A stretch of DNA of 64,000 nucleotides from Coix lacryma-jobi var. lacryma-jobi (Eukaryota; Streptophyta; Magnoliopsida; Poales; Poaceae), in assembly GCA_009763385.1 (NCBI GenBank), contig CM019827.1, forward strand, positions 96,260,177 to 96,324,176, in the 5' to 3' direction. Under the pieces are notes generated by a model. It had not been told where the DNA came from, did not search any database, and worked only from the letters and a program-made list of their open reading frames with translations. Of this stretch, positions 57,415 to 64,000 are shown one piece after another. Each line of letters opens with the position of its first letter. The first letter of the stretch is position 1. The position numbers and the translations under genes are program-made.

Positions 57415-57986
57415 TAAGTCACCGACACCCGGTGGGCCGTTGGGGCCCTGCCTCGTTGGAAAAAAAAAGCACTCTGCCTGGAGATTAGCAACTGATGGGG
57501 GCTTTGATTAGGATGGTCGTTAGCACAAACGGTTTTTACGATATGGACCGGTCACATGCGTGATCTGTGCTATTCGGCTACTAGTCGTTCTCGTCTGTCA
57601 CCGTAGATGGATGGGCGTCGTTGGCAACCCTCAGGGCATGCATAGCATAGTGGCGGTTGGGAACTTAACTACCACTGCTAGTCTGCTACGGTTACGTCCG
57701 TAGCACTCTTGGTTGCCGCAGGGTGGTTGGTCCCCCGTCGCTTTCATGCCCGCTCGATCATCATCCCCAGGCCACTCCGCTTGCCTCATGGGATGGTGGT
57801 TAGTTGCGGGCTTTATGGCTGTCTGCCCTTCGTCTTTCAGTTTCAGCTCAGCTGCACGCGCGCGCGGCGATGATGACACTCTCATCGGTTTCAGGCCATG
57901 GGTACATGTCGTCAGGTGCAAATCATGTCACGCGGCATTGGTGACGAAGAAGCCAACTAGGAACTCGGGAACCCATAGGGCGTTGG

Positions 57987-58694
57987 AGATGGCAATGGGT
58001 ACCCGTGATCCGAAACCCGATGGGTTTTTACTCTATTAGGGTAAGGATATGGGTCAACTTTCCTACCCATGGGTTTGTAAATGGGAAAAAACTAAACCCA
58101 ACGGGTTTATGGACATGAGTCTGGGTGTATAGTATCCAAACCCGCAAACCCATGGGTTTTTTAAACCCGATCTATCGTCATCACACAATATAATTGGAAT
58201 ACACAAAGCACAAGGTGCAAAAAAGAATAAACAAAACAACGGACATGCATGCTCCTTACGTGAATGTTGTAGCTAGGTAGTGCTCTTGGTCTTACTGCAT
58301 GCACTTAGTCCGACTGGATTCCAAGGATATGGCCCAGGTGCTGACCATTAGCAGGCCATGGCCCACAGGTGTACGCTGGTTAGCCGGCCGAGTGTTGGGG
58401 TCGCAAGCCGTAGTGCACAGGTGTAGTAGTCACAGATAGCAATAGTACCAACTTGCCAAGTGATTCAACGTTGGACAGCTTGATGAGCTATAAAGTCACT
58501 CCTCACTTAGACATTTTATGGTGTGTTCTGGCGGGCACGGGTAACCCGTTATATACCCGTGACCCGACGGGCAGGGGTTTGGGCATAAAACTAAACCCGT
58601 GACGGATCATGGGTTTTTTAACGGGCACATTTTATGTTAGCGGGCACGGGTTTGGGTTGGCAAAACCCAGCGGGTTTGTGCCCGTTGCCATCTT
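57987..58694. mobile_element. hAT-like non-autonomous element
   Basis: 708 bp. Ends AGATGGCAATGGGTACCCG and (inverse) AAGATGGCAACGGGCAC, flanked by an 8-bp duplication with one mismatch, GGCGTTGG (57979-57986) and GACGTTGG (58695-58702). Rich in AAACCC/GGGTTT words. Non-coding. Confidence 0.72.
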
Positions 58695-58702
58695 GACGTT
58701 GG

Positions 58703-60124
58703 ACTTTAGATAAGCTCGGTCACTTTTTAGTTAAACGGTTTGAGACAGAGGAAACGAGACAATGAGCAGCTTCTGCACTAACCGGTCATGCTGGTGTTTA
58801 GTTGGTGGATAATAAGAAGTTCTTGACGTCACATTAGATGTTGCGGTACTGATTTAGTCTATTAAAAACAGACTAATCAAAAAACAAAGTACATATTCCG
58901 TTAGAAAACCGTGAGATGAATTTATTAAGACTAATGAATCCGTCATTACCATATGTTTACTGTAGCATAATATTATTAAATCATGAACTAATTAGCTTCA
59001 AAAAATCATCCCGCAAAGTTATCGTAATCTGTGTAATTAGTTATTTTTAGTCTATATTTAATACTTCATATATGAATCCACACATTCGATGTGATAGGTA
59101 AAAAGTTTTTTTACGTGTGTTTGGTTTTGGGGCCATATGGGTTGGGTTGGGGTTAACCCAGTGTTATGGGTTGGGATAAACCCATCTCGTGTTTGGTTAA
59201 AGGGGTGGGTTGAACCCAGTTTGTTGTTTGGTTGGAGGGCGAAGAAAAATGGAATAGATGACAAGTTGACACCGTTAAACCCAACCACCAGTGGGGCCCG
59301 CTTGTCATTCTCATTATTGTTTCTCTACCTTATCTTCTTCCTCCATCTGTCACAGCATGTGTTGCCCACCTCTGATTCTTCCTTCGATGAGCATGCGTCG
59401 CTCAGCTCTGAGGTCACCGTCTAGCCGAGACCGCGTGGAAGCGGGACCAGGGTCGGCGCGGTCGCCGCCGCGAACCTGGGAACTAGGTGCAGGGACGACG
59501 TGAGTGTGGAAGCTGGGCGGGTTCGTGGAAGGAGCCGGGGCCGGTGCGAGCGCGGAAGCCGGGGCAGGGGCGGGGACGGCCGCCGCCGGAGCGCGGAAGT
59601 CGGGGCAGAGGGACGGGGAGGGCCGCCACCGCGAGCGCGTGAGCCAGGGCCGGCACGAGCGTGGAAGTCGAGGCAGGCACAGGTAGGGATTCTAAACACC
59701 CCCACTATCTTTCAAGTCTCATCAAGCAATCTGCCATTTCTTGTCACCCTGCACGGTTACTCTACATAGAAAACACTCTTCAAATGTTCCGTCCATCCTC
59801 TCCTTTGAGGATATATAGGAGAAGAGGAAGACAATAGATGTGATAGAGCTTTTCATAGAAGGAAGATTTTCTAAAGCAAGTTAGAGTAAGGAAGATGTAC
59901 CTCTTAGCAGTGTGTTGCGCCTGTAGCGTTTTGGATCACAAGCACCGGCGGAGCCACGTTGGGGCCATGCTGGGCCATAGCCCCCCTTGCCATGGTGATT
60001 TTCTGAAGCACATGCCCTGATGTGGCCACTGGTTGGTCGTCGGCCTAGGCCAGAGCATCCCATAATAATGCCGTAGCCGTGGTCGTGTCTTCTAGGGCCA
60101 GCGTTCCATCCTAACAGGACGGTC
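58703..60124. other. Intergenic DNA
   Basis: AT-rich to 59100. A GGGTTGGG-rich stretch lies at 59135-59225. A GC-rich block at 59400-59690 has loose tandem GCGGAAGTCGGGGCAG units. Near 59944 a hAT-terminus-like string CACCGGCGGAGCCACG occurs. Open frames overlap on both strands and show no family features. Confidence 0.4.
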
Positions 60125-60474
60125 CACTACAACAGAAATGGTCTTTGGACGATCTATCAAATGAGTTATAGTCTCGGTAAAAAATTACGTCCGGGACTAA
60201 AGACTTTTAGTCCCGGAACCAACCGAGACTAAAGGTGAACCTTTAGTCCCGGTTGGTATTACTAACCTGCACTACTAGAGAAAGGGCTTTTAGTCCCGGA
60301 TGAAAGAGGTCCCGACTGAAAGAGGCCTGGCTGAAAGAGGTCCCGGCTGAAAGAGGCCTTTAGTCCCGGGTATGCCAACCGGGACTAAGAATCCGGGACT
60401 AAAGGTCCCGGGCCTTTAGTCCCGGGTGCATTCAACCGGGGCTAAAAGTTCTATAAGAAAAAATAAATGTGCAC

Positions 60475-60537
60475 CTGTGAGATTTGAACTCAGCACCTCT
60501 CACCTCAGGCACGCTTACCAACTGAGCTACGCAACTC
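60475..60537 (-). pseudogene. tRNA-like sequence, left arm
   Basis: The minus strand shows an A-box-like TAGCTCAGTTGG (60529-60518) and a B-box-like GAGTTCAAATCTC (60492-60480) at near-tRNA spacing. The D-stem does not pair and no clean acceptor stem is visible, so it is not a functional tRNA. Confidence 0.6.
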
Positions 60538-61020
60538 ATGTGATGTAGTTCTAGACGTTTTCTTTTTGAATCAACTCAGGAAGGACCTTTAGCCCCGGTT
60601 AGTAACACCAACCGGGGCTAAAAGGACCTTTAGTCCCGGTTGATAACACCAACCGGGGCTAAAGGTTCACCCTTTAGCCCCGGTTCGTATTACCAACCGG
60701 GACTAAAGGTCCAGGACCTTTAGTCTGTGTTGGTAATACCAACCGGGGCTAAAGATTCACCTTTAGCCCCGGTTGGTGTTACCAACCGGGATTAAAGATC
60801 TTGAGCCCCGAACACAATTTTTGGCCGAGACTAAAGCTCAATTGATAGATCATCCAAAGGCCTGTTCTCTAGTAGTGCTAGACTAAAGGTCCCCCAGCCT
60901 AATACCAACCGGGACTAAAGGGTGACCTTTTAGGCCCGGTTGGTGTTACCAACCGGGGCTAAACTAAAGGTCCTTCACGAGTGTATTCAAAAGGAAAACA
61001 TCCAAAACTGTATCACGTGG

Positions 61021-61085
61021 GTTGTTGTGTAGCTCAGTTGGTAAGCGTGCGTGAGGCGAGAGGTGCTGAGTTCGAATCACAAACG
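61021..61085 (+). pseudogene. tRNA-like sequence, right arm
   Basis: Same sequence as the left copy in mirror orientation: TAGCTCAGTTGG at 61030-61041, GAGTTCGAATCAC at 61068-61080. It keeps the TTCGA of a true T-loop, which the left copy has changed to TTCAA. Confidence 0.6.
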
Positions 61086-61201
61086 TAAATTTATTTTTTC
61101 TCGTGGGAGCCTTTAGCCCCGGTTCGGAGCACCCGGGGCTAAAGGCTCCCACCTTTAGTCCCGGATTGGTAGTCCGGTTGGGAAAACCGGGGGGGGAGCC
61201 C

Positions 61202-63081
61202 TGTGGTTGGAAAAAGAGGAGCGATGGATCTTGGATTGGAAAACTGTATTGATCCTTTGTGCTTTTGATCATTAGTTCATATGGGTTGTGTAGCCCTTTG
61301 AATAAGCTTTCCAAAATGTCCAAGATCATCGAAATCGGAGTTCAGAGCTAAAAGTTATGGTCGTTTTAGCGCGGAGGTCAGGATGCTGAAGTCGGTAGTA
61401 CCGCCATAAGGTCGGTAGTACCGACTCTACTACCGACCCATGTGCGCAGCGCGCAAGCTCTCTGTTCGGGAGACGGTTTGGCCTACCGGTAGTACCGCCA
61501 TAAGTCCGGTAGTACCGGGCCACGGTAGTACCGACCCTAGGGGTCGGTGGTACCGAGGTTTGAAGGAAGTTTGGAGGCTCTCTGTGTAGAGGAAGTTTTA
61601 GCCTACCGGTAGTACCGCTATAAGGCCGGTAGTACTAGGGCCGGTAGTACCGATCCTACTACCGACCCTACTACCGACCGTGTTAGAAAGTCATTTCTAA
61701 CGGTCTTTTGGACCGCCGGTAGTACCGGCCCTTTCGTCGGTAGTACCGACCGTAGGCGTGGAAGCTCAGAAAAAGGAGAAAACGGCTAGTTTGTGGCTCC
61801 CCTCTATAAATAGAGGGGTGGTCGGCCCTTGGCTGGTTGCTGGAGCACTCCAAAGCCTTGGTGGCTTGTGTGGATGTGCTTGTGAGCTCTCTAACACACA
61901 TATGCTCTAGTGCTCATCTGATTGTGTGAGAGAGTGATCCTAGTGCGTTGCTTTGAGAGATAGCATCGAGTGACACTAGGTGTTCGAGTTGCAAGCTGGT
62001 GGTGCTTATTACTCTTGGAGGTTGCCACCTCCTAGACGGCTTGGTGCTCGTCTCCATCGTGAAGCCTGCGTGAAGATTGTGCGTGGCTCCGGAGAAGCTT
62101 TGTGAGGGGTATTGTGCTCGCCCCGCGGGAGATCGCGAAGAGCAACTCTAGTGGAGAAGAGGCATGAAGAGCGCCAAATGGTCCGGTCGGATCGAAAGCT
62201 AGAGCTCTTGGTGAGCACTCCATCGTGGAGAGCGTGGCTTAGTGTCACCACTAGCGAGAGGATTGGCGGCAACCTTGGGCTTGCTTCAATGGGGACTAGC
62301 TTGGTGGCAACCAAGTGAACCTCAGGATAAAATCTTGTGTCCCCATCTCTTGTAGCTCTTATTGTTCTTGTTTCCTTGCATATTACGCTTGTTCTTGTGT
62401 TCTTCATGTTCTTCCTCCCTCCATCACTCTATCTTAGGTTGGGAAGACTCGATCTACTTTTGGCAAGGAACCAAGACTTGGGGAAGCTACAATCGTCATC
62501 TACATCATCTAGGGAAGTGGGGTAATTGCTAGATCTGAGATTGCATCTCATCCACATCGATTTCGTAGCTTCCTGCAGGTTCTCGGTAGTACCGGCATAG
62601 AATCCCGGTAGTACCGGCGTCGGTAGTACCGGCCTTGTTGCCTGGTAGTACCAACTGCCTGCTGTTTTGCACTAGTTTGTATTGCAATACTATCTCTTGT
62701 GCTAGTGTTTAGTTGCTTAGTTTGTGTAGCTAAGTTGAGCTCTCTAATTTGGCTTGTGTAGCCTTGTTATTGAGCATTGCTAGTTAGCTTAGGCTTTGTG
62801 CTATGCTTACTAGATTGTGTAGGAGCTCCCCCGTGTTTGAAGTACTAGTTGTATAGGTTTATGTGACCTTGCAAGCTAGATTGTTTATGTGAGCTCTAGC
62901 TAGCCCGACACCTTATTTGCTTGATTAGGATCTTTTGTAAGGTGTCTTAGAGTATAGGTAGAGGGTTGTAGTCTTGGCTGGACCGATAGTTTTAATTCCG
63001 CATTTGTTTCGGTTAGCCACTCCGATTAAGTTTTAAAAAGGACTATTCACCCCCCCTCTAGTCCGCCATCTCGACCCTTCA
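61202..63081 (+). repeat. S3 5' LTR (Copia, Sirevirus-like)
   Basis: The end (CCTTCA at 63081) is fixed by the primer site TGGTATCAAAGC that starts at 63084. The start near 61202 (TGTGGTTGG) is a best guess, since the 3' LTR is outside the window. 61390-61760 is an array of GGTAGTACC-type near-palindromes. The TATA box CTATAAATAG at 61803-61812 follows about 45 bp later. More copies of the motif occur at 62583-62655. Confidence 0.7.
61390..61760. repeat. U3 array of GGTAGTACC near-palindromes
   Basis: About fifteen copies of CGGTAGTACCG or its inverse, irregularly spaced, directly before the S3 TATA box. Analogous in position to the GCGTCCGGTC arrays of S1 and S2. Confidence 0.85.
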
Positions 63082-63083
63082 AG

Positions 63084-63095
63084 TGGTATCAAAGC
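63084..63095 (+). promoter_or_regulatory. S3 primer-binding site (tRNA-iMet type)
   Basis: TGGTATCAAAGC, two bases after the LTR end. It differs from the consensus by one transition. Confidence 0.8.
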
Positions 63096-63132
63096 TAGGT
63101 CTCTCATTTGTGGTCTTCACCGACCCGAGAGG

Positions 63133-64000
63133 ATGGCGACTTATGGGCTAGGCATTGATTGTCCACACATTTTTGATGGCACTCACTTTGCCCGATGGAA
63201 AACTTGGATGATATGCAATTTCAAGTTTATTTGCCCTCAAATGTGGTGGATCGTAGATGTAGGCTTTTCTCATGTGTTGGATGAAAAGAATCTAACTCAA
63301 GCACAAGAGAAATGCCTAGATCTCGAGTGCCAAGCTACTAACATCATTTTTAGATCTTTGCATGATGATATCTTTAGTGAGATCATGGATATGGAGTCCT
63401 CCCATAACATGTGGAAGTATCTCAATGACAAGTATGGGAGTGCCTCAAATGATGATGATGTTAGTGAGCCCAAGAAGGAGGCACATGAGGATGACGAGCA
63501 TGACCACAACTTGTTGGTTGTGGATGATTGCTCCACCTCATGGTCAAGTGATGATGATGATGATCAATCCACAAGATCACTTAACAAGGACGATGGCTAT
63601 GACAGTGATGTCTCCACAAGCTCTTCTTCTACACCACATTGCTTCATGTCACATGGTGACACTAAGGTATCGATTGATAATGTGGTAGTTGATTGTGATG
63701 ATCCAAATTTTGAGCTTGTATATAGACTCACCAAAGCTTTAGAAAATGAGATGGCTAAAACAATGAAATTGACAAAAGAAAACTCATTTCTAAAAAATGC
63801 ATGTGAACAACAAAAGCATCTACTTTATGTTACTACTTGTTCACATGATGAGCTTAAATTGACTCATGAGGAACTTAGTGTTGCTCATGACAACTTGGTA
63901 CAAGACCATGCTTTTCTCACTAAGAAGCTTTCTATTGAAGAAACTAAAACTAGTGAGAGCTCATCATTTGGGTCAAATGATCAATCACATATTTGTGCTA
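63133..64000 (+). CDS. S3 Gag, N-terminal part, runs off the window
   Basis: Open from ATG 63133 for 289 codons to the window end. It starts MATYGLGIDCPHIFDGTHFA and has RWKTWMICNFKFICPQMWWI, then ATNIIFRSLHDDIFSEIMDM and HNMWKYLNDKYG: the UBN2/DUF4219-type capsid of plant Copia Gag. An Asp/Ser-rich linker follows (SSDDDDDQSTRS), then a coiled coil (LENEMAKTMKLTKENSFLKN, LKLTHEELSVAHDNL). No stop or frameshift is seen, so this could be a young copy. Zinc knuckle and pol, if present, lie beyond 64000. Start chosen as the first ATG after the primer site. Confidence 0.88.
   Translation, partial: MATYGLGIDCPHIFDGTHFARWKTWMICNFKFICPQMWWIVDVGFSHVLDEKNLTQAQEKCLDLECQATNIIFRSLHDDIFSEIMDMESSHNMWKYLNDKYGSASNDDDVSEPKKEAHEDDEHDHNLLVVDDCSTSWSSDDDDDQSTRSLNKDDGYDSDVSTSSSSTPHCFMSHGDTKVSIDNVVVDCDDPNFELVYRLTKALENEMAKTMKLTKENSFLKNACEQQKHLLYVTTCSHDELKLTHEELSVAHDNLVQDHAFLTKKLSIEETKTSESSSFGSNDQSHICA

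Larger units (their letters stand above)
60125..61200. mobile_element. Fold-back CACTA-like cluster with TTTAGTCCCGG repeats
   Basis: CACTAC ends at 60125 and 60270, and an inverse end (CTAGTAGTG) at 60877. 60125-60160 is inverse-complementary to 60843-60877, defining one element. 60270 marks a second, overlapping start. Subterminal words TTTAGTCCCGGTTGG/CCAACCGGGACTAAA fill the region. Arms 60442-60597 and about 60963-61120 form a long imperfect inverted repeat. No transposase. Boundaries of the individual elements are unclear. Confidence 0.65.

Noticed and set aside
59400..59705. GC-rich frames (60-95 codons) on both strands
   Set aside because: Tandem GC-rich units give open frames in nearly every phase; no start context or domain.
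60475..61085. Functional tRNA genes
   Set aside because: A and B boxes are present but acceptor and D stems do not pair, and they sit in a transposable element; kept as tRNA-like only.
61390..61760. CRISPR-like array
   Set aside because: Short, irregularly spaced near-palindromes in both orientations in a plant LTR; no unique spacers of constant length.

Overview
This is a window of nuclear DNA from a grass. Based on its repeat types (Stowaway/Tourist MITEs, Sirevirus-type Copia, Tat-lineage Gypsy, CACTA subterminal repeats) and a GC-rich first exon, I infer a panicoid such as the sorghum/sugarcane/Miscanthus group. No species can be named from sequence alone. Only two intact-looking host genes are visible, both on the + strand: a nine-exon gene for the chloroplast photosystem II assembly factor LPA1 (4108-8117) and a single-exon RALF peptide-hormone gene (54816-55157). 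A frameshifted fragment of an ISA1-type isoamylase lies at the left edge (51-432).

Almost everything else is nested transposable elements. S1 is a gag-only Sirevirus-like Copia element on the minus strand (11854-30926, target-site duplication CACGC). Its 3' LTR was hit twice: by G1, a 9.5-kb non-autonomous Gypsy element (12614-22090, TSD ATATC), and by a 3.1-kb Tekay/Del-like solo LTR (22123-25196). Removing both leaves S1 at about 6.5 kb, the same length as its sister S2 (43592-50100). Between them lies G2, a decayed Tat-lineage Gypsy element with gag, protease, RT, two RNase H domains and integrase (31324-42873, minus strand, TSD CAAAT). Its integrase is split by T1, a 2-kb Gag-only LTR element (33171-35162, TSD CCCCA) whose decayed reading frame also encodes two IQ motifs. 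To the right are a solo LTR (51439-53851, TSD ATGTG) carrying a CACTA element (51499-52695, TSD TGT), assorted MITEs, a fold-back CACTA-like cluster with mirrored tRNA-like sequences (60125-61200), and the 5' LTR and start of gag of a further Copia element (S3) running off the window.

The most unusual content is in G1. (1) Its LTRs, downstream of the TATA box and so predicted to be transcribed, hold about seven hairpins. They share one apical loop but have unrelated, mostly well-paired stems, and an R-Y pair inside the loop covaries in all seven. (2) Where pol would be expected, G1 carries two intron-containing genes in antisense orientation. They look like tandem paralogues, and one has a clear TATA box. 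G1 also encodes a gag-protease frame broken only by stop codons.

Working picture: G1, T1, S1 and S2 are passengers lacking pol that would depend on autonomous relatives (G2-like for G1, complete Sireviruses for S1/S2). The host genes sit at the edges of this repeat block and have MITEs close by.
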